This document shows, one piece after another, positions 25,028 to 34,800 of a stretch of DNA of 64,000 nucleotides. The DNA is from Winogradskyella marina. GTDB taxonomy: Bacteria; Bacteroidota; Bacteroidia; Flavobacteriales; Flavobacteriaceae. The stretch's first letter is position 1; each line of letters opens with the position of its first letter. The position numbers were made by a program, and so were the translations under genes. The notes under the pieces were generated by a model, which saw nothing but the letters and a program-made list of their open reading frames with translations, did not search any database and was not told the DNA's origin. The stretch is taken from assembly GCF_015645385.1 (NCBI RefSeq), contig NZ_JADOET010000002.1:62001-126000 (forward strand), written 5' to 3'.

Positions 25028-26608
25028 ATGAGTCACAAGAAAAACATAGATAGGCTTTTTCAAGAAAAGTTTAAAGATTTTGAAGTTGCACCAAATGATG
25101 CACTTTGGGAACGTATAAACGACAGTCTTCCTAATAAAAAGAAAAAACGCAGAATCATTGCGCTTTGGTGGCAAGTTGGTGGAGTTGCAGCTGCAATTGC
25201 ACTACTGTTTACTATTGGTTATGCTGTTTATAATTCAGACGACAATAATAATCAAGAACTTCCTATTGTAAATACTGAAGAGGTAGAAAGCCCAATAGAA
25301 AAGGACAATTCAAATACGTCATCTCGTAAAAATCAAAACGAACTTAAATCAGTTACAGGTGAAACCACTAAGATGGTCGATTCTAAATTAGGTGCTGAAC
25401 AAGAATCAAAAGTAAACGATTCTGAAACTAAAACACCTCGTAAATCGAATAGTTCAAAGCCATTAACAACACCTAAAAATTCGAATCAAACATCGAACAC
25501 CGTTGCCAACACCACTAATGAAGAAAAATTAGACACTACTCAGCAACAAAACAATACATCTACAGGTGCTAATAAGGCTTCGCGTACAAAAGTTGCGCAG
25601 CAAACCAAAACGTCTAATACTAATTTAAAAACAGACACTAAAATACAGTTGGCATCTGAGGTAGAACAGAAATCTGCAATTAAAAAGCATATTGAGGATA
25701 CTAAAACTACTGTCGTAGAAAACGCAACACCCAAAAAACAAAACGCTGAGACTATTAATTCAGAGACCAATAAAACAAACCCTACGGAGCCTGAAAATTC
25801 AATTATTGAAATTCCAGAGAAAGAAAGCATGGAAAATGCTATTGCAGAGCATAACGAAACTATAAGTGAAGAAGAAAAAGAAGATGATGAAAGCAGGTGG
25901 AGCATTGCGCCAAATGTTGCACCTGTTTATTTTAATTCCTTTGGTCAAGGTTCTTCTTTAGATAAGCAATTTAACGAAAACTCTAAAGGTTCTGATATTA
26001 ATATGAGTTATGGTATTGCAGGTAGTTATGCTATTTCCAAAAAACTAAAAGTTAGAGCAGGTATTAACCGTGTTAACCTTAATCAAACTACTGCTGATGT
26101 GTATGCGTTTACAAGTCCAGAAATGGCTTCTAGAGGTGTCGATGCTTCATTTAACAATATTGCATTTAGCGAAGGAGAGCACGTATCGCTTATGAGTGCT
26201 AAAATGATGAATAGATCCTCTACACCAGAGCTATTTAACACAAAGCTTGCTGGTAATATAGATCAGCGTTTTGGATTTATAGAAATACCCTTAGAATTAG
26301 AATATAGAGTATTAGATAACAAATTTGGAGTTAATGTTATTGGCGGATTCAGTACTTTCTTTTTAAGTGAAAATGAAATTTATGCTGATATTAATGGAGG
26401 CTCATCATTAATAGGAGAAGCTAATAATATTAATGATACAAGTTTTAGTGCCAATTTTGGTTTAGGCATGGATTACAGCCTTTCAAAACAATGGAATATA
26501 AACCTTGAACCCACATTTAAATATCAAATAAATACCTTCAATAATACAACAGGTGATTTTAAGCCTTTCTTTATTGGAGTCTATACAGGATTACGTTATA
26601 AGTTTTAA
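25028..26608 (+). CDS. Anti-sigma-like membrane protein fused to an outer-membrane beta-barrel
   Basis: A 526-residue protein. Residues 1-40 (KKNIDRLFQEKFKDFEVAPN, then LWERINDSL) look like the cytoplasmic sigma-contact part of Bacteroidota anti-sigma factors. A membrane helix (about 43-66) and a 215-residue low-complexity Ser/Thr/Asn/Lys/Glu linker follow. From about 288 to the end is a porin-like barrel (WSIAPNVAPVYFNSF) finishing in GVYTGLRYKF, with the terminal phenylalanine of a BAM signal. The pairing with the sigma factor 3 bp upstream is clear; simultaneous insertion in both membranes is inference. Confidence 0.75.
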   Translation: MSHKKNIDRLFQEKFKDFEVAPNDALWERINDSLPNKKKKRRIIALWWQVGGVAAAIALLFTIGYAVYNSDDNNNQELPIVNTEEVESPIEKDNSNTSSRKNQNELKSVTGETTKMVDSKLGAEQESKVNDSETKTPRKSNSSKPLTTPKNSNQTSNTVANTTNEEKLDTTQQQNNTSTGANKASRTKVAQQTKTSNTNLKTDTKIQLASEVEQKSAIKKHIEDTKTTVVENATPKKQNAETINSETNKTNPTEPENSIIEIPEKESMENAIAEHNETISEEEKEDDESRWSIAPNVAPVYFNSFGQGSSLDKQFNENSKGSDINMSYGIAGSYAISKKLKVRAGINRVNLNQTTADVYAFTSPEMASRGVDASFNNIAFSEGEHVSLMSAKMMNRSSTPELFNTKLAGNIDQRFGFIEIPLELEYRVLDNKFGVNVIGGFSTFFLSENEIYADINGGSSLIGEANNINDTSFSANFGLGMDYSLSKQWNINLEPTFKYQINTFNNTTGDFKPFFIGVYTGLRYKF

Positions 26609-26655
26609 GTTAGGTTATTGCAAGTTATACGCTATGAAAATGCAATGATGATTAA

Positions 26656-26684
26656 AGCCACTCTTATTTAGAGTGGTTTTTTTT
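26656..26684 (+). terminator. Terminator of the sigma/anti-sigma unit
   Basis: CCACTC-TTATTTA-GAGTGG followed by eight T bases. It overlaps the stop codon of the convergent acyltransferase gene. Confidence 0.8.
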
Positions 26685-27422
26685 GGTTATAAGACTTGTG
26701 CTTAATTCATCCCAAATTATAGTCCTTGTTGTTTTATTTAAAGCTTTTGTATCTGCAATTTCCAATCCATTTGTTGGAATAAACGGTAGGATTTTAGCAC
26801 GCATTCTACCAGGACTTCCACTAAAAAAAGTATAGGAAAATCGCTTTTTATTATCGTAGAACGTAATTGGTACTACAGGTATTTGATGATTAATGGCTAA
26901 TCGAAACGCACCATCTTTAAACTCGTCTAACAGAATATGTTCTTCTGGTACTCCGCCTTCTGGAAAAATACAAATGCTTACACCTTGTTTTAGTCGTCGT
27001 TGTGCTCTTAAAAATACAGCCTGCCTACTTTTAGCACTCGATCTGTCAACTAATATACAAGTCCGTTTATAAAAGAATCCGAATAAGGGGATTTTGGCTA
27101 ACTCTTGTTTTCCTACAAAAACAAAAGGGTTTTTTACAGCCACTAGCATTAGCATAATATCTGCCATAGACGTGTGGTTAGCAACAAACATGTAACTTTT
27201 ATCAGGATCTGGTATTTCTTCTCTCTTAATTTTATATCCAAACCCCATACCTATTAAAATAAACTTAGACCAAATACGAGCGAGTTTAAAAAAGTAAGAA
27301 TACCATTGCTCTCTTGAGATAGAAATAATCAACAACGGAAACAGTACAATAATTGGAATAGCAACCAAAATATAGAACCAAATGCGATATAAAAGCCAAA
27401 ATGGATATTTAAAAAATGCCAT
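26664..27422 (-). CDS. plsC: 1-acyl-sn-glycerol-3-phosphate acyltransferase
   Basis: A 252-residue PlsC-family enzyme. Two membrane helices at the N terminus (about 8-36) precede the catalytic HxxxxD, ANHTSMAD (H83, D88), and the acceptor-binding FPEGG (153-157). It adds the second acyl chain to lysophosphatidate in phospholipid synthesis at the inner membrane. Its 3' end overlaps the terminator of the convergent sigma-factor unit. A TAGTTTTG box sits only 6 bp before the ATG, which would give an almost leaderless mRNA. Confidence 0.9.
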   Translation of the reverse strand: MAFFKYPFWLLYRIWFYILVAIPIIVLFPLLIISISREQWYSYFFKLARIWSKFILIGMGFGYKIKREEIPDPDKSYMFVANHTSMADIMLMLVAVKNPFVFVGKQELAKIPLFGFFYKRTCILVDRSSAKSRQAVFLRAQRRLKQGVSICIFPEGGVPEEHILLDEFKDGAFRLAINHQIPVVPITFYDNKKRFSYTFFSGSPGRMRAKILPFIPTNGLEIADTKALNKTTRTIIWDELSTSLITKKNHSK

Positions 27423-27427
27423 AGCAC

Positions 27428-27435
27428 CAAAACTA
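27428..27435 (-). promoter_or_regulatory. Possible -7 box for plsC
   Basis: CAAAACTA on the plus strand is TAGTTTTG on the minus strand. It lies too close to the ATG for a normal leader, so it is either a leaderless promoter or chance. Confidence 0.25.
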
Positions 27436-27478
27436 GTTAATTAAATTAAATGACTTCTAATAGTTCTGCTAAAAAATT

Positions 27479-27486
27479 TACCTTTG
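27479..27486 (+). promoter_or_regulatory. -7 promoter box of trpS
   Basis: TACCTTTG, 52 bp before the trpS start. The leader it would produce contains the CCTGCNNNCGCAGG-type palindrome at 27514. Confidence 0.5.
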
Positions 27487-27513
27487 TTTTTTAATTGAAG
27501 TTGAATTTAAAGA

Positions 27514-27535
27514 GATACCTGCTTCCGCAGGTAAT
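27514..27535. repeat. CCTGCttCCGCAGG-type palindrome in the trpS leader
   Basis: GATACCTGCTTCCGCAGGTA forms a stable small hairpin ending only 3 bases before the trpS ATG. It is one of four related copies (43436, 43843, 47218). Confidence 0.75.
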
Positions 27536-27538
27536 GTT

Positions 27539-28507
27539 ATGGCAAGAATACTAACAGGAGTACAAAGTACAGGAACACCACATTTAGGAAACATCTTAGG
27601 TGCAATTTTACCAGCAATAGAAATGGCAAATGACGCCAAAAACGATTCGTTTTTATTTATCGCAAATTTGCACACATTAACGCAAATAAAAAATGCTGAG
27701 GAGTTAAGAAATCATACCTATTCTGTTGCTGCTACTTGGTTGGCCTGTGGCTTAGATATTGAAAAAACGGTGTTTTATAGACAAAGTGATATTCCGCAAG
27801 TCACAGAATTATCTTGGTATTTAAGTTGTTTTTTTCCGTACCAACGTTTAACCTTAGCACATGGATTTAAGGATAAAGCAGATCGTTTAGAAGATGTAAA
27901 TTCTGGTTTGTTTACTTATCCAATGCTTATGGCTGCCGATATTTTATTGTATGATGCTGAAATAATTCCGGTTGGTAAAGACCAATTACAACATATTGAA
28001 ATGACTCGTGATGTCGCGTCTCGTTTTCACGCCAAAATGGGAGACACTTTTGTACTTCCTAAAGGAAAGATACAAGAAGATGGCATGCTTATTCCTGGAA
28101 CAGATGGTGAAAAAATGAGTAAGAGTAGAGGTAATTTTATCAATATCTTTTTACCAGATAAAAAATTACGTAAAAAAATAATGTCTATTGAAACGGATAG
28201 CACACCTCTTGAAGAACCAAAAGATTGGAAAACCTGTAACTGTTTTGCTATTTATAGTTTATTGGCTTCAGATGCTCAAATTGTAGAAATGAAAGCCAAT
28301 TATGAAGGTGGAAATTATGGTTATGGTCATGCCAAACAAGCTTTATATGAATTAGTTGTTGAGCGTTTTGCAGAACAACGCGAACGTTACCATTATTATA
28401 TGGATAACCTAGACGAAGTCGATGCTGCATTGGCAAAAGGAGCTGCAAAGGCTAAATTAGTTGCTGATGATGTCTTAGAGCGTGTTAGAGCAAAGGTTGG
28501 TTACTAG
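27539..28507 (+). CDS. trpS: Tryptophanyl-tRNA synthetase
   Basis: A 322-residue class I aminoacyl-tRNA synthetase with the HIGH-type motif GTPHLGN (12-18) and KMSKS at 192-196. It charges tRNA-Trp. The length is normal for bacterial TrpRS. A short palindrome forms a hairpin immediately before the start codon and may affect translation initiation. Single-gene unit with its own promoter box and terminator. Confidence 0.97.
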   Translation: MARILTGVQSTGTPHLGNILGAILPAIEMANDAKNDSFLFIANLHTLTQIKNAEELRNHTYSVAATWLACGLDIEKTVFYRQSDIPQVTELSWYLSCFFPYQRLTLAHGFKDKADRLEDVNSGLFTYPMLMAADILLYDAEIIPVGKDQLQHIEMTRDVASRFHAKMGDTFVLPKGKIQEDGMLIPGTDGEKMSKSRGNFINIFLPDKKLRKKIMSIETDSTPLEEPKDWKTCNCFAIYSLLASDAQIVEMKANYEGGNYGYGHAKQALYELVVERFAEQRERYHYYMDNLDEVDAALAKGAAKAKLVADDVLERVRAKVGY

Positions 28508-28526
28508 TCGCTTCGAGTAATAAAAT

Positions 28527-28565
28527 AAAAAGCCCTCAGTTAAAAAATAATTGAGGGCTTTTTTA
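28527..28565. terminator. Bidirectional terminator between trpS and a T9SS cargo gene
   Basis: AAAAGCCCTCA ... TGAGGGCTTTT with A and T runs on both sides, between convergent genes. Confidence 0.85.
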
Positions 28566-28585
28566 TGTTTAACGACTTCGATATG

Positions 28586-31500
28586 TTAGTTAACAATCTT
28601 TTTCGTTACGGTTATATCACCTTCTAAAGTTATAGACGCTAAATACACACCTCTAGAAAACTGGAAGTTTTCACTAAGTGTATTGCTATAACCGTTAGAA
28701 CTATAGGATACAACCTGTCTTCCATTAATATCATAAACGTTAACCGCTTCTATTTTTGCGTTAGACTGAACATTTAACATGCCGTCTTTTACAAAAGCAA
28801 AAGTACCAAGCATCACATTATCGTCTATAGATAACGTAGTAACATAACGTAAGTTAAATCTATCGTTAGTTTCACCTTGAACTCCTGTAAAAGCATATGG
28901 AGATTGTCTAAGATCGTGCTCTAAATTAAGTAATGTATCTTCGAGATATATACCTTGCGCATCATTAACAAACACACTTCCCTGCAAGTCTCCAATAGCA
29001 ATTTTGTAAGCCCCTTCTGTTGGTAGCTCAACTCCTAAAGGCACCACATCGGTATCCACGAAAGGAATTGGACGTCCTTGAATTACCATTTTTGCGTTAT
29101 CTACAATAGAATATACTCGCATACTTTCTTCATCAGAATACGCATCATAAAGTCTATCTTTTCCTAAAGTTGCTCCAGCAACATAACCTACTAAGGTACT
29201 TACAGAAACGTTGGCATCATTAATTAGGCTTAACCACATTAATTGTTTTCCTGCATCTTGTGTACTTGGAACTGAGGTATGACTGGAGCCAATAAATTGT
29301 GAATTATCATGAGCTACTTCATTGTCGTCATATCGCATTGAATTTGTAAAGGTAACTTCACCTTCTGATGCATTATCGTCTACTTGTACAAAAAAGCCTT
29401 GACCAGAACCAATAAAGCCATCTGTAGTAGCCGGAGGATTAGCTCCTGTAAGGTTGTAGCTCACAAACTGTTGTCCGTAATTATAATTTAAACTTTGATA
29501 AGCTGAGCTACTTAAAGGGTTTTGGTTTGCAATAGCCATGTTATTCGCCCAGAATTTTATATGACCTTCTAATCTGGTGTTATCTGCTAATAATTGATTA
29601 GCATCAATAGCTGAAGGGTATGGGTTTCCTAAAAGGTTTCTGTGTCTAACTTCAAGGTTAGGCTGATTTCCTGTAGATTTAAAAACATTTACTGAAATAT
29701 CACCATTATTTGGCCTTCCTACAAAATTTGCTGTATAATCAGATGGAGCTTCTACAGCATATCCGATACCTTCTGTCATATTAATAGTTATTGCAATCCA
29801 ATCTCCAGCAACACCGTTTGTATTAACAGTATTAACATCCCATTTAAACCCATCTGAAACCATAGGGCTTGCAAGATCTTCCATATCGAAATTAGCCACA
29901 GGTGATGACCATAATATAAAATCACTAGCATCTAAATCATTAGCTTCACGTTTTACTCTGATATTACCAGAATTTTCATTGGTACTTACAATTTTAGTTT
30001 GAATTAAACTCGCACTATCCTCTAAAGTTAATGAGCCTCCAGATTCTACAGTAACAGCGCCGTAAAGTTTAAGTGTTGATTCAGAAGGAATGATGACATT
30101 ACTACCAGAAGGTATTAAACAATCACAACCTTCAATATCTCCAGCTTCGTTATAATTTGAAGAAAATACTAATCCTCTATCTTGTGGCTCTACTGTAATT
30201 CCTGCATTTTCATAAACTAACGGTAATTGCCATTCAGAACCATTCCAATACACTGGTGTTCCACCAATTGATAAACTTACAGGTACCACAACAGATCCAA
30301 AATCATTGGTTACTCTCAATTTATAGCTACCTAAACTTTCTTCATTAATAGTCCCAGGAATTGTATATGTATTAGAAGTAGCACCAGGAATTGGCTCATT
30401 ATACTTAGACCATTGATAAGATAAGGTTTCCTCTGGCGCACCAGTAGCACCACCAGAAACCTCAGCTGTAGCTGAAAATGTAATACTAGAATCACTTGGA
30501 AAATCACATACAAATCTCGCTAATGGATATTCTGTAACTACAGGTGTTTTTATATCAAAAGACCCTCTGTTATACGCTAAAAACCCAAGATCTGCTGTAC
30601 CACCAGCAACCATATTTAGGTTATTAATATTTGTGATATTAGCGTCATTGATTTCAAAATCTTCAAATTTAAATGCTGCCATTCGTAATGGTCTTTCTTC
30701 ATTATTAGAAAAGGCTCTACTTTTAGGTGTTGCAATACCGTAATTAACCCCAGGATTAAATTTATATAAATCTAATCTCCACTTGGTTAATAGCGCATCA
30801 CCGTCATTTTCATTTTGATCTCTAATGGTTAGTTTTATAGGTCTACCAACAACGTTCTTTTCAGCATCTGCATAATAATAAACATCTGTACTACCTGCCT
30901 GCGCTATTTGCGTAATTAAAAAATCTGGTATATCATCTTCTAAGGCTCCTAGTTGCCCTCCACTACTGTAAAATTCCACATCGGCAGTAGCGTTAAAATT
31001 GGTAACACCTGTACCGATATCTAAACCGTTTACACCATCAGTAATAGCGTCATACACTGTAGTACCTTCTATTTCTGAAGATGTTATAGCAACTCCTTCT
31101 CCAACTTCACCATCTATCATATCTGCCATAGCTAAATAATTGCCTGGGTGTGTTATACCATCAACACCATTAGTTGTGTAAGCATAGAATAACTGAGAAC
31201 TAAAAGTTACTCCATTATCTGTAAGTAACTGATCGTTAACACCTGTAGAATAGGTAACACCATTGTAAGTAAACGCGAGTAAATCATGACTAGTATTTGG
31301 TTTTAGACTATTATTATCTGGGTCTGCTTTCCACTGTGAAGATCTCCAAAAGCCATTATAAGTAGTGAATATTTCCGTTATTTTAGTGACGTTACTCGTC
31401 TCTCCATTTCTTAATTCCTTTGCTGTAGGACTCACATATTCGACAGTATGCCCTGTAGCAATTCCGCCTAACACAAGTTCCCCAGAAGTATCTGATGATC

Positions 31501-31774
31501 CTGTATGTGATATTTTAAAACGCATTTCCGTAGCACTTAGTAACGTTATACTACTATTAGATACACTAATGCCATTAATACTAATTGAGGTACTTTCTGT
31601 AAAGCCCGTTCCTAATACTGTAACTTGAGAATTGGTTGTAATTCTTGAAGGAGTAACTTGAGAAACTGTCTCTGATTGTGCCAACACGCTATTTGAAACT
31701 GTTAACAATAATGCTAAAACTGTCCATTTGACTATTTCAAGCGGTTTTAAATTTAAAGTAATTTTTTTATTCAT
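28586..31774 (-). CDS. Large secreted T9SS cargo protein with IPT/TIG domain (copy 1)
   Basis: A 1062-residue exported protein: signal peptide (cleavage near SVLAQ, about 33), an IPT/TIG domain (about 38-115; VTPSRITTNSQVTVLGTGF), a long beta-rich region with NGFWRSSQWKAD and HDLLAFTYNG, an Ig-like segment around 430-510 (SYQWSKYNEPIPG), and a T9SS type A sorting domain at the C terminus (VNVYDINGRQVVSYSS, ending TKKIVN). The body shares many blocks in the same order with the next gene upstream. An adhesin-like surface role is likely; binding target unknown. It should be exported by T9SS and anchored or released. Confidence 0.88.
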   Translation of the reverse strand: MNKKITLNLKPLEIVKWTVLALLLTVSNSVLAQSETVSQVTPSRITTNSQVTVLGTGFTESTSISINGISVSNSSITLLSATEMRFKISHTGSSDTSGELVLGGIATGHTVEYVSPTAKELRNGETSNVTKITEIFTTYNGFWRSSQWKADPDNNSLKPNTSHDLLAFTYNGVTYSTGVNDQLLTDNGVTFSSQLFYAYTTNGVDGITHPGNYLAMADMIDGEVGEGVAITSSEIEGTTVYDAITDGVNGLDIGTGVTNFNATADVEFYSSGGQLGALEDDIPDFLITQIAQAGSTDVYYYADAEKNVVGRPIKLTIRDQNENDGDALLTKWRLDLYKFNPGVNYGIATPKSRAFSNNEERPLRMAAFKFEDFEINDANITNINNLNMVAGGTADLGFLAYNRGSFDIKTPVVTEYPLARFVCDFPSDSSITFSATAEVSGGATGAPEETLSYQWSKYNEPIPGATSNTYTIPGTINEESLGSYKLRVTNDFGSVVVPVSLSIGGTPVYWNGSEWQLPLVYENAGITVEPQDRGLVFSSNYNEAGDIEGCDCLIPSGSNVIIPSESTLKLYGAVTVESGGSLTLEDSASLIQTKIVSTNENSGNIRVKREANDLDASDFILWSSPVANFDMEDLASPMVSDGFKWDVNTVNTNGVAGDWIAITINMTEGIGYAVEAPSDYTANFVGRPNNGDISVNVFKSTGNQPNLEVRHRNLLGNPYPSAIDANQLLADNTRLEGHIKFWANNMAIANQNPLSSSAYQSLNYNYGQQFVSYNLTGANPPATTDGFIGSGQGFFVQVDDNASEGEVTFTNSMRYDDNEVAHDNSQFIGSSHTSVPSTQDAGKQLMWLSLINDANVSVSTLVGYVAGATLGKDRLYDAYSDEESMRVYSIVDNAKMVIQGRPIPFVDTDVVPLGVELPTEGAYKIAIGDLQGSVFVNDAQGIYLEDTLLNLEHDLRQSPYAFTGVQGETNDRFNLRYVTTLSIDDNVMLGTFAFVKDGMLNVQSNAKIEAVNVYDINGRQVVSYSSNGYSNTLSENFQFSRGVYLASITLEGDITVTKKIVN

Positions 31775-31790
31775 AATAGAAGGTTTAAAT

Positions 31791-31816
31791 AAAGGGCATA
31801 GTCGCCTATACCCTTT
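31791..31816 (-). promoter_or_regulatory. Hairpin in the gap between the two T9SS cargo genes
   Basis: AAAGGGCATAG-TCGC-CTATACCCTTT has one mismatch. Read on the minus strand it lies after the copy-2 gene and 17 bp before the copy-1 ATG, so it may be a terminator with poor T run, or a leader structure of copy 1. Confidence 0.45.
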
Positions 31817-31898
31817 AAATTTTTTAAAGGTTAAAATTTAGTTTAATTAAAAATGAGATAGATTATATTTAAACCTAGGGAAGTCTAAATTAGAGTAT

Positions 31899-34800
31899 TT
31901 AGTTTATTAATTTCTTAGTTACTATACTGCCATTATCTAATTTGATAGCTACTATATATACGCCTTTAGCAAAATTAAAATCTGTGCTAAAAGTATCTCT
32001 ATTATCATTTGACATGTGACTAACAATTTGCTTACCATTTATATCATATACCTCTACAGATTTTATGGTGTTTGAAGACCTAACAAACAACATGGCATCA
32101 TTGATGTAGGCATATGTGTTTGTATTAGATACCTCATCTATAGAAAGTGAAATCGAAGGTGTATATCTTAAAACAAAACGGTCATTAAAGATACCTGCCT
32201 CACCTGTAAATGTATAAGGAGCAACTCTTAAATCGTGAACCTCACCAGTATAAGTATCTTCTAGATAAATGTCTTGTTCTTGCGCTTCAAATAGGCTTCC
32301 TCTTACATCAGCAATAGCAATGTTATAGATACCGTTTTGTAATAACTCCAAACCTAATGGTACTATATTGGTATCTACAAATGGTAAAGGAAGGCCTTGT
32401 ATTACCATTTTTTCTTCTTCTGAAATTAGAGAATAGAGATTAAACCCATCACTATTTGCATAAGCATCGTAAAGTCTGTCTTTTCCTTCAGTAGCACCAT
32501 CAACGTAACCTATTAGGGCTGTAGAAGCTAGATTAGTTTCATTTGATAAGTTTAGCCAAACTAATTGTTTTTCAATACTTATTGAAGAATCTTCACTATC
32601 TCTGTAGAAACCTGAATTATTATATCCGTTTAATGTAGCCTCATCATAACGCATCTTATTGGTAAAGGTTACCGGAACGGTATCATCAGTTACTTTTACA
32701 AAAAAGCCTTGTCCTGAAGCAATTTTCAAATCATCATTATATTCCTCATCAACCTCTATCTCATCTGTAGGTGGATTTGAAGATCCCGTAGCGTTATAGG
32801 CTATATATTGATTTCCATAGTTCAATGCAAAACTTCCGTAAAAAGGGTCATCATGTATACTACTTGGCGCACCTTCGTGTTTCCATAAGTACACGGCACC
32901 TTCAATATTAGTATTCCCCGTTAAGAATTTTTCTGCATCTATTGAAGACGGGTATGGGTTTCCTATTAAGTTCCAATGGGTATCTTCAGGATCCATTCCA
33001 TCTGAATCACTGGTTTTTTCAACAGGGAAATCAATATCACCATTATTTGGCACTCCTTTAAAAGTAGCTAGGTAATCGCCATCTGCAGGCACTCTTGCAA
33101 TATAGCCTCTTCCAGTAGACATCGAACTTGTTGCTGGCGCAACCCAGTTTCCTACCCCTTCATTTGTATTCCATTCAAATTTTAATGTGCCAGGTATAGC
33201 AGTGAATGGAGCATTGACAACAGGTGATGACCAATATACATAGTCATATTTTTGTAAATCGTCTGCCTTACGTTTTACGGTAATAGGGCCTTTATTCTCT
33301 ACATTTTCATGATTAATCTGCACTAAACTAGCATCGTCTTCTAATGTGAAGGTTCCCTGTGGGACAGCAGGTACGACTACTACATCATCAATATCCTTTA
33401 TCTCTGCTATAGCAGGTTCTATAATAATTTCATTGTAAAGCGTTAAAGTTCTTTCTGAAGGAATAATCACTGTTTTATTAGGCTGAACAGTACAATTACA
33501 CCCTACTAAATCAACATCTTTATTATAATCCTCTGAAAACACTAAATTTCGATCTTTATCTTCAATTGTAAATTCACTATAAATTGAAGGTTTTACCCAA
33601 TCACCAGCTCCTGAATCTGCCGAGTTATCCCAAGTGAAAGGTATTCCTCCATCTTTAACTGTAAAAGGAACATCTATAGCTCCATATGTATTAGATATTC
33701 TTACTTTATATATTACACCTTCAATAAAAGACTGCGGAAGTGTTTCTAATAACGTAAAGTCAGTTGAAGTTTCCGTATCAATAGCACTGTAACCCTTATA
33801 CCATTGGTAATTAATTGCCTCATTCGAAATAATATCCGCTTCCTCTGCTGGAGTTAAACCCTCAAAATCAGTTGTAAATCCGCCTTCTACACCACCCAAT
33901 GCTTCAAAGTTTAGATCAGAATTCATAGGGAATCTACAAATATATCGTGACAAAGGCGCTTTTTCTACTATAGGTGCTTTTATATCAAAAGCCGCTTTAT
34001 TATAAGCTATAAAAGCCATATCCGAACCACCTCCAGCTCCTACGTTAATGACATCAATATCTCCTATATTAGATGAAGTTATACCGAAGTCATCAAGCTT
34101 GAACGCCACCATTCTATACGGTCTGGTTTCAGTATGACCAAAAGAACCACCCGCTGATGTAGAAAGGTCATATGATCGACTAAGATCCATTCTATATAAA
34201 TCTAAACGCCATTCAAAAAGCCTTTTGGGATTAGAATCACTATTTGAAATTCCTAATTTTATAGGAGTTCCAACAACATTACCATCTACATCCGCATAAT
34301 AATATAAATCAAAACCTCTAGGATCTGCTATTTGGGTTATTAACAAATCTGGAACATCATCTAAACCACCAACATTCCCATTACCACTATAAAATTTAAT
34401 CTCTGCAGATTGGTTAAAATTGGTAATTCCTGTTCCCATACCTAAACCATTTTCACCATCAATAATAACATCTAAAACCGTCGCTGTTACATTTTCATTA
34501 TAAAATCTACTATCTTCGAATCCGTCTATTAGATCAGCCGTTGCTATAAAGTTACCACTATGCGGATTACCACTTACACCATTTGTAGAATAAGCTCTAA
34601 ATTCTTGACTTATATATTCTGTAGGATCATTGATATCTGCAATACCAAAAAGTGTTAAATTTGCTTCTAATACATCTTCCTGAACCCCTGTAGAGAAAAC
34701 AATATCTTTCCCATTATAACGCATCTTAAAACCTAATAAGTCATGATTTGCATTTGGCATAGTTTCATTATCAGATGAATCAAACCAATCAGATCTCCAA

